Positions 51,501-59,077 of a stretch of DNA of 64,000 bases are shown here, one piece after another (the first letter of the stretch is position 1; every line of letters begins with the position of its first letter). The notes under the pieces are model-generated. The model saw only the letters and a program-made list of their open reading frames with translations, ran no database searches and was not told where the DNA came from. The stretch covers positions 354,927 to 418,926 of the forward strand of contig DAOSNS010000001.1 in the NCBI GenBank assembly GCA_035373625.1, in the 5' to 3' direction. The stretch comes from DSWT01 sp035373625. GTDB lineage: Bacteria > Chloroflexota > Anaerolineae > B4-G1 > SLSP01. The position numbers and the translations under genes were made by a program.

Positions 51501-53309
51501 GCCGCCAGCCTTGAGGATGCCGAGAATCGCAATCATCATTTCTACAGAACGCTCGACGCACAGTCCCACAATCGTCTCCGGCCCGACGCCCAGAGCGCGC
51601 AGGTGATGCGCCAGTTGATTGGCGCGCTGATTGAGTTCGCCGTAGCTCACGCGCTCATCCTGAAAGACCAGCGCGATGGCGTCCGGCGCTTGTGCTGCCT
51701 GCTGCTCGAAAAGGGCGTGGATGCACATGTCTCTGGGATAGTCGGAGGCGGTCGCGTTCCATGTGACCAGGATTTGCTGTCGTTCTTCGGGCGTGAGCAA
51801 GGGCAGGTCGGCGATGCGCTGTTGGGCGTCGGCGACGATGCCTTCCAATAACATCTGGTAGTGTCCCATCATCCGCGTGATCGTCTCTGTGTCGAAGAGA
51901 TCGGTGCTGTATTCCCAGACTTCGAAGATCCCCTGCGGCGTGTCGGCGATGAAGAGCGTCAGGTCGAATTTGGCGATGCCAGCATCCACATGGAGCGGCT
52001 CCAACGTGAGATCGCCAAGATTGGTGACTGAAAACGGCGTTTGCGGCGCAAAAGTCACTTGAAATAAAGGATTCCGGCTTGTATCCCGATTGGGATGTAG
52101 CTCATCCACCAATCGCTCGAAGGGCAAGTCCTGGTGCGCATCCGCATCCAATACCGTCGTTTGTAGCTGCCTTAGCAGTTCTTGAAAAGTGGGATTGCCC
52201 GACAAATCGGCGCGCAGCACGACTGTGTTGACGAAAAACCCGATCAAGCCTTCGACTTCGCGCCGATTGCGGTTGGCGGCGGGGAAGCCGAGCAGCACAT
52301 CTTCCTGGCCCGTGTAGCGGTAGAGTAGCACGGCGAACGCCGCCAGCAGCGTGGTGTACAGAGTGACGCCTTCGCGTTGACTGAGCGCCCTGAGTTGCGC
52401 AGTCAGCTCCGGCGCGCGTGTGACGGTCTGCGTCGCGCCCTGATACGTTTGCACGGCGGGGCGCGGGCGGTCGGTGGGCAATTCGAGGGTGGGGAGGTCA
52501 CCGCGCAGTTGATCTTTCCAATAAGCGAGCTGTGTTTGCAGCACGTCCGTTTGCAACCATTCCCGCTGCCAGACGGCGAAATCGGCATATTGAATCGGTA
52601 AATCGGGCAGCGTCGCCGGTAGACCCGCGTCGTAGGCGGCGTAGAGCGTCGCCAATTCGCGGAAGAGCACATCCGCCGACCATCCATCGCAGATGATGTG
52701 GTGCATCACGAGAAGCAGGATGTGCTCTGTTGGGCCAAGTTTGAGCACACGCACGCGCCACAGCGGGCCGCGCACCAGATCGAAGGGCTGGCGGATGATG
52801 TTGGTCAAGATGTGTTGCACTTCAGCCTCGCCAGCGCTACGCTGTTGGATGTCCACCGTCACATCGTCGCTGATGACCTGCATCGGTTGCCCGTTCTCCG
52901 CGACGAAAGTGGTACGCAGGATTTCGTGGCGGCGCGCGATGTCCCGCAAGCTGCGTTCCAGCGCGTCCAGGTTGAGCGGACCGGTCAAACGGAAGGCGAA
53001 CGGCTCGTTGTAGACCGGGCTTTCCGGCTCCAATTGGTAGAGAAACCACAGTCGTTGCTGCGCGAACGATAGCGGCTGCGGGCCACTGCGCGGCACGGGG
53101 CGGATGGGCGTTGGCGCGGCCTGGCTTTGTGCGGTAGCCTGGCGCAGGAAGGCCAGAATCTCGGCCTTACGCGCGGTCAAAGTTTCGCGCAATTCGGCAG
53201 TCAATGCACCCGGCGGCGCGTTATAGTGCAAGCGGTCGCCTTCGACCCAGAGCCGGATATCCAGGCTACGCATGTGCGTCAGGAGTTCGATGAGTGTCAG
53301 GTCGCTCAT
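48537..53309 (-). CDS. NRPS module 2: TubC_N docking-C(LCL)-A-PCP-E
   Basis: 1590 residues. TubC_N docking domain 1-~55 ('LLTHMRSLDIRLWVEGDRLH'). Condensation ~75-500: 'PLSFAQQRLWFLYQLE' is the LCL form; active site 'HHIICDG' (203-209). Adenylation ~520-1010 ('YVMYTSGSTGKPKG'), hand-read code D-A-F-L-L-G-A-T-I-K, suggesting an aliphatic residue. PCP 'FFELGGDSILS', the GGDS form found before epimerases. Epimerization domain ~1085-1560 with 'HHLAVDNVSW', 'LEGHGRE', 'SRTVGWFTTIFP', 'PNKGIGYG' and 'FNYLGQF'. It adds residue 2 and inverts it to D. Stop overlaps the next gene as ATGA. Confidence 0.95.
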   Translation of the reverse strand: MSDLTLIELLTHMRSLDIRLWVEGDRLHYNAPPGALTAELRETLTARKAEILAFLRQATAQSQAAPTPIRPVPRSGPQPLSFAQQRLWFLYQLEPESPVYNEPFAFRLTGPLNLDALERSLRDIARRHEILRTTFVAENGQPMQVISDDVTVDIQQRSAGEAEVQHILTNIIRQPFDLVRGPLWRVRVLKLGPTEHILLLVMHHIICDGWSADVLFRELATLYAAYDAGLPATLPDLPIQYADFAVWQREWLQTDVLQTQLAYWKDQLRGDLPTLELPTDRPRPAVQTYQGATQTVTRAPELTAQLRALSQREGVTLYTTLLAAFAVLLYRYTGQEDVLLGFPAANRNRREVEGLIGFFVNTVVLRADLSGNPTFQELLRQLQTTVLDADAHQDLPFERLVDELHPNRDTSRNPLFQVTFAPQTPFSVTNLGDLTLEPLHVDAGIAKFDLTLFIADTPQGIFEVWEYSTDLFDTETITRMMGHYQMLLEGIVADAQQRIADLPLLTPEERQQILVTWNATASDYPRDMCIHALFEQQAAQAPDAIALVFQDERVSYGELNQRANQLAHHLRALGVGPETIVGLCVERSVEMMIAILGILKAGGAYLPLDPAYPQERLAFMLQDTRASVLLTQRHLVAKLPQHNAHTVCLDADWDAIGQRSTENVDSGAIATNLAYVMYTSGSTGKPKGVCITHRNVARLVKGTNYAKLDAQETILQLSSISFDAATFEIWGALLNGGQLVIYPPGPLSFDELADTLKAERITTALLTTGVFHQMVEQQLAGLLAVRQLLTGGDVLSPSYARRVLAQPWDGRLSNAYGPTENTTITSCYPITDDQCITQSVPIGYPIANTQVYILDQRLQPVPIGVPGELYAGGDGLARGYWNRPALTAANFIPHPFSNEPGARLYKTGDIARYRPDGVIEFLGRADHQVKIRGFRIELGEIETALAEHPAVQQAIVLAREDTPNQKRLVAYVVLHAQQTLTISELRQFLRAKLPDYMLPAALVQLDALPLTANGKIDRRALPAPEMTRPEIAQVFTAPRTPAELCLARIWAEVLGIEKVGIHDNFFELGGDSILSLQIVAKANQAGLRLTPRQFFQHQTIAELVAVADVAPIVQTEQALVTGPVPLTPIQHWFFEQNFVNPHYWNQAVLLEACQPLNPALLENAIRHLLDHHDALRLRFTREKDGWQQINAAPDVDIPFVDFDLSELDAEQQRATIEEHAAALQASLNLTDGPLMRVALFDLGRQRAGRLLIIIHHLAVDNVSWRILLEDLHTAYTRLERGEPVNLPPKTTAFKTWAERLATYAQSADLKRELAYWLDFPSRAVPSSSTAGKAEKNTEASARTVSVALSVEETRALLHNVPPVYHTHIHEVLLTALAQAYHAWAGTPILRLDLEGHGREDILPDVDVSRTVGWFTTIFPVCLDLSGVAGPGEALKAIKEQLRQVPNKGIGYGIARYLAEPAVKELRAQPPADISFNYLGQFDHLLPEPALFTLPREFPGPEHDPRGQRCYLLDIEASINEEQLLVNWTYSENVHQRSAIETFAREFVAALRNLIAHCQTPGVGGYTPSDFPEAGLEQAELDALLAQLDPL

Positions 53310-55141
53310 AGCTCACCCTCCTCGCGCATCTGATCTTGCGGGTGCGCGCCGGTCGGCTGGCTGGCGATGGCCCACTGCACAGCGTTGATGTATTCCGCGA
53401 CTGCAGCGACGGTTTGCGCCTCGAAGATGACGTGCATGGATAATTCCACGCGCATAGCGTCACGCAGTTGGGCGACGATCCGCCCGGCCAGCAACGAGTG
53501 CCCGCCTAGCTCAAAGAAATTGTCGTAGACACCTACTCGCTCAAGCCCTAGCGCGTCGGCCCATATCCTTGCCAGCGTCGCTTCGATGGCATTGCGCGGC
53601 GCGACGTAGGCTTGCTCAAGCGCGGGTCTCGCGTTATCCGGGGACGGCAAGGCGCGGCGATTGATTTTGCCGCTAGGGGTGAGCGGCAGCGTGTCCATCA
53701 CGACGAAAGTCGCCGGCAGCATATAGTCGGGCATGGTCTGCCCCAGAAAGCGGCGCAGTTCGGTAGCGGAAGGCGGCGGCGTCTGCGACGAGACGACGTA
53801 AGCCACCAGCCTCGGCGCGCCGGGCGTGTCTTCTCTGACCACGACGGCGGCTTCCTGGATCGCCGGGTGCTGCGCGAGCGCCACTTCGATTTCGCCTAAC
53901 TCGATACGGAAGCCGCGCACTTTAACCTGGTGGTCTATCCGTCCGAGGAATTCAATGTCGCCGGATGCGCCGACTCGCGCCAGGTCGCCTGTTTTGTAGA
54001 GCCGCGCGCCGGGCGTGGAGCTGAAGGGATCAGGGATGAAGCGCGCGGCAGTGAGGGCGGGGTGGCGCAGATACCCGCGCGCCAGGCAGTCGCCGCCGAT
54101 GTGCAGCTCGCCAGGTTCGCCGGGGGGGACGGGGCGCAGGTCGGCGTCGAGCACGTGGATGCGCGCGTTGGTAATCGGGCGTCCGATGGGTGGCAGAGGA
54201 GGCCATGTTTCCGGCGGCCCGGTTAAGGTGTGCGCGGTGACGACGTGGCTTTCGGTAGGGCCATACTGATTGTACAGCACACACGCTGGCAGGCGGCGCA
54301 ACAGCGCGATGATAGGCTGCGTGATTTGCAATTGCTCGCCGGCCGTGATGATTTCCTGCAGCGGAGGCATCGTCGCGGTATCCCTGGCGGCTTCGGCCAG
54401 GTGTTGTAAGGCGATGAAGGGCAGGAACAGCCGTTCGATGCGCGCTGCGGCGAGAAAGCGCCACAACGCGGGTGCGTCGCGGCGGAGTTCTTCAGGGATG
54501 AGCACGAGCGTTCCGCCAGAATTCCACGTGGCGAACAGCTCCTGGCAGGAGACGTCGAAACTCAATGGCGAGAATTGCAATGTTCTCGCGCCCTGGCTCA
54601 ACGTTGAATTGCGGTTTTGCCATTCCATCAGATTCACCAGCGGGCCGTGCGGCATGGCGACGCCTTTGGGCTTTCCAGTCGAGCCGGAGGTGTAAATGAT
54701 GTACGCCAGATTGTCCGAGGATGCCGCGACGGCCGGGGTGCTGTTATCCGGTGTGAGGGGCAGAGTGTCCAGGTTGACGATGTGACCTTGATAGGATGGA
54801 AGTTTGTTTTTTACCTTGTCGTGGGTGATTAAGACCGTAGCTTGACTGTCTTCTAGCATAAACGCGAGGCGTTCCGGCGGGTAAGCCGGGTCCAACGGGA
54901 CGTAAGCCCCGCCGGCCTTGAGAATGCCGAGCACGCCAATCACCATAGCTAAGGAACGTTCCATACAAATGGCGACTAACTTGTCTGGCCCGATTCCCAA
55001 TGCTTGCAAATGCCAGGCCAGCGCATTGGCGCGGCAGTTTAGTTCGCTGTACGCTAAGGTTTTCCCTTCGAAGACGGCAGCGATAGCGTCCGGCACGTGT
55101 TGGACCTGCGCCTCGAACAGATGATGGAGACATTTAGTCAT
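53306..55141 (-). CDS. NRPS loading module: A-PCP
   Basis: 611 residues. Adenylation core 1-~500: 'YIIYTSGSTGKPKG' (A3), 'YNQYGPTESH' (A5), 'LYKTGDLAR', 'KVRGFRIELGEIE', Lys in 'PSGKINRRALP'. Hand-read specificity positions D-V-Q-F-I-A-Q-V-V-K, close to the proline code DVQ(F/L)IAHVV. PCP ~515-590 with Ser549 in 'FFELGGHSLLAG'. The acidic tail ending 'REEGEL' is a good partner for the TubC_N domain of the next protein. It lacks a condensation domain, so it starts the line. The ATG lies inside the last codons of the transporter-like gene (8-nt overlap). Confidence 0.93.
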   Translation of the reverse strand: MTKCLHHLFEAQVQHVPDAIAAVFEGKTLAYSELNCRANALAWHLQALGIGPDKLVAICMERSLAMVIGVLGILKAGGAYVPLDPAYPPERLAFMLEDSQATVLITHDKVKNKLPSYQGHIVNLDTLPLTPDNSTPAVAASSDNLAYIIYTSGSTGKPKGVAMPHGPLVNLMEWQNRNSTLSQGARTLQFSPLSFDVSCQELFATWNSGGTLVLIPEELRRDAPALWRFLAAARIERLFLPFIALQHLAEAARDTATMPPLQEIITAGEQLQITQPIIALLRRLPACVLYNQYGPTESHVVTAHTLTGPPETWPPLPPIGRPITNARIHVLDADLRPVPPGEPGELHIGGDCLARGYLRHPALTAARFIPDPFSSTPGARLYKTGDLARVGASGDIEFLGRIDHQVKVRGFRIELGEIEVALAQHPAIQEAAVVVREDTPGAPRLVAYVVSSQTPPPSATELRRFLGQTMPDYMLPATFVVMDTLPLTPSGKINRRALPSPDNARPALEQAYVAPRNAIEATLARIWADALGLERVGVYDNFFELGGHSLLAGRIVAQLRDAMRVELSMHVIFEAQTVAAVAEYINAVQWAIASQPTGAHPQDQMREEGEL

Positions 55142-58100
55142 ATTGGTCGAACAGCTTGTTGAGTTGACGCGGTCGAGAGCGCGTCAGCTCCGCGATGCGG
55201 TCGTTGGCTTCGCGGAGTCGCTCGCTCAGGACGTTGATCAGCGCCAGCGACATGTCGGGATGCTGGCGCGCCAGCGCGATGAGCGGCTCGCGGCGTAAGC
55301 GTAAGGTCAGCGTGTCCTGGATGGCGATAGCTGAGGTCGAGCGCGGGCTGTTGTCGAAGAAGTTGGTTTCGCCAAAATAGGAGTGCGCCTGGATCGTGGC
55401 AAGACGGGCGAACGACCCGGCACGCTTTTCCTGTTCGATGCCGACGCGCCCGTTCACTACGACATAGATAACGCCACCCGGATCTCCATTGTTGAAGATG
55501 CGCTGATCTTCCTCGAAGACTTCTTCTTCGCAGACACTCGCCAGCACTTTGAGTTGGTCAATCGTCATGCTCTGGAAAAACGGAACTTCTTTTAGGAAAA
55601 TGATTTTTTCGATGGCGGACAGCATGATTTTCTCCTTCCTTTTGAGCAAATCGGCGATTTGAATCCCGGCGATCAAACGTTGGGCAGTTTGCGCCGCCTG
55701 ACGCACTTCGATAGCCGGGTCGTTGAGGGCGGCGGCTAACATCGTTTCGATTTCACGCAACGTGAAGGGCAGCGGTTCGGCCGGCTGGGTAGGGGGCGGC
55801 TCGACCGCTTTATCTTCGGGCGGCGCGATTTTCTCTGCGGGCGGCGGCGGCGCGGCTGTGAGCGCGCCAAGCAGGTCTTTGGGCGCGGTGCGCCGTTCGC
55901 GGCGCGGCTCGACCGTCTCGTCGCTCCTTGGGGCGTCATTGGCCGCCGCCGGTTCGCCGCCGATAGCGCCAAGCAAATCGCTCATGGCGGCGCGTCGCGC
56001 GCGCCGGTCTGGGACAGGCGATTCTTCATCCTTTTTCGGGGCGTCGGCCAACGCGCCCAACAAATCGGCAGAGGGGACGCGGCGTTTTGGCGGTGCCGGC
56101 GGCTCCGCCGCTGCGACGGGTTTCTTCGACGCTAATGTCGCCCCGATTTCACCCAACGTGAACGCCGTCATTGCGCGTAGCCACGGATCTTCGGCTTGCG
56201 TGATAAGCTGCTGGATGGCTTGGGCCGTATCAGGCTTTTCCATATCCCACGTTTCTTGGCTGATGGCTAAAAGTTGTTCGGCGGGCGTGCCTGGTTCGAA
56301 CAGCGGCGTGATCAAGCGCGCCGTCTTCGGCGTCGTCAGGCTTTCCAGCGCCTCGATGGCATTCGCCCGCGCGCGTGGATTGTCACTCCGCAGCGATTCG
56401 TTGATGATTTTCACGGCGGCGGGATCGTGAATCGCGCCCAAGAGATAGAAAATCTCGTCGGCCAGTTGTTGGCTACGCTCGCGCAGGGCGCTTTGCAGAA
56501 TGGCAGTGCTTGGAAAAGCCCTCAGTGCAGCCACAGCTTCGGCCAATCCATAGTTGCGATAAACCGACAGCAGGTTTCCGGTGACGTAGGTCCCGACAAT
56601 CAACGACCCAAACTCTTTGGGATCAATACGGCTCAAAGTAACGGCGGCCATTTTCCGCACTTGCGAATCCGATGCATCGAGCTTGGGATGCACAATCGGG
56701 ATGACGGATTTCGCGCCCTGCACCAGGACGTCGGCTGCTGCGGCTCTGATTTGCTGGCTGGGATCGCCGAGCGCATCCGCGACCGCCTGATAGGAACTGC
56801 GCTGCTTGAGCTGTCCCAGGATAACGAGCGCCGCCCGGCGTACACGTTCGATGGGATCCTTAAGCAGGCTGCGCGCTTTTTTCTCCAGTTCGGTGACGAT
56901 GGCTGGCTCAAGACTGGTGCGCTGGGATAACGTTTCAAGCGCCAGCGCCGCTTCCAGGCGTACTTCATCTGCCGGATCGGTCAGGTATTCGAAGAGTCGC
57001 CGTGAAGACTGCGCGTCGGCAATTTGGCCCAGGACGCGCAGCCCATAAGCCCGGCGGTGTGGGTCCTCGGCAGATAAAAGCTCGTCCAACGCTTTGCGGC
57101 CCGCCGCGAATGTGTAAAAATCCCCGGTTTTGGCGAGGATCGAAAGCGCCAATCCCTGGACGTCAAGGTCGGGGTCTTGCACCATACGCAGCGCGTGGGC
57201 GATGAACTGTTTGTCGTCCGGTCTGGATAACTGTTGTAGACCGGTCAATGCAGAGGCGCGCACGGTCCCATCGGGGTCAGACAGGAAATCGGTATAGAGC
57301 TGCTGGATTTTGTCACCGCGCAGGTCTGCCGCGATGAGCACGTCCACAATCGCGGCGCGCGTGCGTGGCAGTTCGGCTTTGCGGGCCGCCTGGTCCAAAA
57401 TGGGGATGGCTTCACGTCCGCCTATTTGACTGATCAGTTGCGCCATGAAGATAGTGATCTCGTGGCTGGAACTGGTTTCAAGTTTGGTCTGCATCTGCGC
57501 GAGCATCCGTGGGTCGTTGATGGTAAGTTTGGAGGCTTCTTGCGACAGCAGGAAAGAATAATCCTCTTGCTCTAGCATCTTCACCAGCGCGCGGCTGTAG
57601 TGCTGCCGGGTGAACCACGCGCTGATGACATACGCCACGGCCAAAACGCCGATGAGCGCCCCCGTGAACCAGGGAATTGCGGTCAAGGGCAGGAACAGCA
57701 GCAAGCCGCCGACGAGCGATCCCAACGGGACGACGAGGCCGCCGATAAAAGCGCGCGCGCGTCCTTTGACGCGCATCGGCACCGCGTTAAAGAGCAATCC
57801 CTCGATGGGCGTCTGGAAAACGTCCAGAAATGCCGTGCGGCTGAAATACGCTGCGACCGCCGTTGACCAGCCGGGGACCAGAATGAGTCCGGCGCACACC
57901 AGGAGGTTTCCTAATGGGAAAACCATGCTGGCTTTGCCGACGCCCAGCCACCCGATGAGGCGGCTGATGACAAAGAGCAGCAGCGGCAGCGCCACGATAT
58001 TGCCGATGCTGACCAGTCGCCCCAGGAAGTCGGCCAATTGGTCGGAAGTGCCGTAGATGTTGAGGAGAATGCCGCTGGATTCATATTCAAGCAGCGTCAT

Positions 58101-58871
58101 CAACAGGATGAGCAGGAAAGTACCGGTGGCTATCCAACGGAGATAAGTGGATTGGAGTGTGTACCGGAATCCTTCCCGCATACTGTCCATAAAAATGGTG
58201 AACTGACTCTCTGAAGCATCCGTCTTGGAGGGCAAAGTGTAGTCGAACTCAGGGTGTTGGGCCTTGGATTTATCCTTGAAGAAATAGGGCATCAATCCGA
58301 TCAGCCCCATAGAAACCACATACGTCAGCAGCCAAACGACTAAAATGGCACTGGGCGTCAGGCGACTGATCAAGAGTGCTATCGTGATGCCACCGAAAAT
58401 GGCGCCGATGCGGTCTCCCGCCGAGACAACCGGCAAGATGCGTTTGGCGGCTTGGGTATCGTAGAGGTTACTCACATACGTCACGTAATGCGGATTGTAC
58501 ACTGCGACCCACGCGAGCAGCAAGAGATAGAGGAGTGGATAAGCAATTTGTGGTAGACCTAACCAGAGCAGGCCGAGACCTAGCACAATGCCGAGAATTC
58601 CTAGCGCATAGATGATAACGAATAGCGTGGTGTTGGCGATGCGATCTACAAAAACGGTGTACACAACGCTGGCAAGAATGGACAGCAGCGCGCTCAAGGC
58701 GAAAATCCACGGCAAGACGCCCACTCCTAGCTGTTCCAGCAGCGCCGCGTAGGCAATCGTAGCGCCCCAAATCGCTCCCATATTGGTGATCGTCAGCAGC
58801 AGAAACAAGAGAATGACGCGTGGCCACTCTTCCGACCGGATATTAAAGAGTTTGCTCAGGAATCGGATCAT
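55134..58871 (-). CDS. nucleotide-transporter-like (NTT/MFS) protein fused to HEAT repeats and a cNMP-binding domain
   Basis: About 1245 residues. The start is either 58871 (MIRF..., AGAAGG 12 nt upstream) or 58883. Residues 1-430 have about 11-12 membrane helices and resemble the ATP/ADP-translocase (Npt/Tlc) branch of MFS-like carriers ('EEWPRVILLFLLLTITNMGA', 'NPHYVTYVSNLYDTQAAKRI'). Residues ~450-930 are HEAT-type helical repeats; a Pro/Ala-rich linker with three 'DLLGAL'-like motifs follows. The last ~150 residues are a cyclic-nucleotide-binding domain ('NNGDPGGVIYVVVNGRVGIE', 'SYFGETNFFDNSPRSTSA'). It heads the NRPS operon and overlaps the first NRPS gene. A cNMP-gated exporter or nucleotide carrier is inferred; the solute is unknown. 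Confidence 0.78.
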   Translation of the reverse strand: MIRFLSKLFNIRSEEWPRVILLFLLLTITNMGAIWGATIAYAALLEQLGVGVLPWIFALSALLSILASVVYTVFVDRIANTTLFVIIYALGILGIVLGLGLLWLGLPQIAYPLLYLLLLAWVAVYNPHYVTYVSNLYDTQAAKRILPVVSAGDRIGAIFGGITIALLISRLTPSAILVVWLLTYVVSMGLIGLMPYFFKDKSKAQHPEFDYTLPSKTDASESQFTIFMDSMREGFRYTLQSTYLRWIATGTFLLILLMTLLEYESSGILLNIYGTSDQLADFLGRLVSIGNIVALPLLLFVISRLIGWLGVGKASMVFPLGNLLVCAGLILVPGWSTAVAAYFSRTAFLDVFQTPIEGLLFNAVPMRVKGRARAFIGGLVVPLGSLVGGLLLFLPLTAIPWFTGALIGVLAVAYVISAWFTRQHYSRALVKMLEQEDYSFLLSQEASKLTINDPRMLAQMQTKLETSSSHEITIFMAQLISQIGGREAIPILDQAARKAELPRTRAAIVDVLIAADLRGDKIQQLYTDFLSDPDGTVRASALTGLQQLSRPDDKQFIAHALRMVQDPDLDVQGLALSILAKTGDFYTFAAGRKALDELLSAEDPHRRAYGLRVLGQIADAQSSRRLFEYLTDPADEVRLEAALALETLSQRTSLEPAIVTELEKKARSLLKDPIERVRRAALVILGQLKQRSSYQAVADALGDPSQQIRAAAADVLVQGAKSVIPIVHPKLDASDSQVRKMAAVTLSRIDPKEFGSLIVGTYVTGNLLSVYRNYGLAEAVAALRAFPSTAILQSALRERSQQLADEIFYLLGAIHDPAAVKIINESLRSDNPRARANAIEALESLTTPKTARLITPLFEPGTPAEQLLAISQETWDMEKPDTAQAIQQLITQAEDPWLRAMTAFTLGEIGATLASKKPVAAAEPPAPPKRRVPSADLLGALADAPKKDEESPVPDRRARRAAMSDLLGAIGGEPAAANDAPRSDETVEPRRERRTAPKDLLGALTAAPPPPAEKIAPPEDKAVEPPPTQPAEPLPFTLREIETMLAAALNDPAIEVRQAAQTAQRLIAGIQIADLLKRKEKIMLSAIEKIIFLKEVPFFQSMTIDQLKVLASVCEEEVFEEDQRIFNNGDPGGVIYVVVNGRVGIEQEKRAGSFARLATIQAHSYFGETNFFDNSPRSTSAIAIQDTLTLRLRREPLIALARQHPDMSLALINVLSERLREANDRIAELTRSRPRQLNKLFDQYD

Positions 58872-58883
58872 AGGTTGTACCAT

Positions 58884-59077
58884 CCTTCTAGAGTATTGTC
58901 GTCAGGTGTGGCCCTTTCAGGTCTAGTTCCATGATAACATACTTTTGTTCTGTTGAGGATGAAGTTTGTGTAGCAACTTCGTAGCAAATGTGTTGGACAG
59001 ATGGCAAAATTTCCCGCTACAGAACGTCATCGTTTGAACGTTGGCACGTTTAAGGGATCGCGGATTGGCAATTCGCG
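58884..59077. other. upstream region of the NRPS operon
   Basis: 194 bp between two same-direction genes. On the minus strand TATGTT/TATCAT-like -10 sequences lie near 58930-58942, without a convincing -35. Two direct repeats GTAGCAA (58970-58976 and 58981-58987) are spaced 11 bp, about one helical turn, and a third copy lies at 59116. Octamers GTTTGAAC/GTTGGCAC/GTTTAAGG occupy 59033-59055. A regulated promoter is plausible but not proven. Confidence 0.35.
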
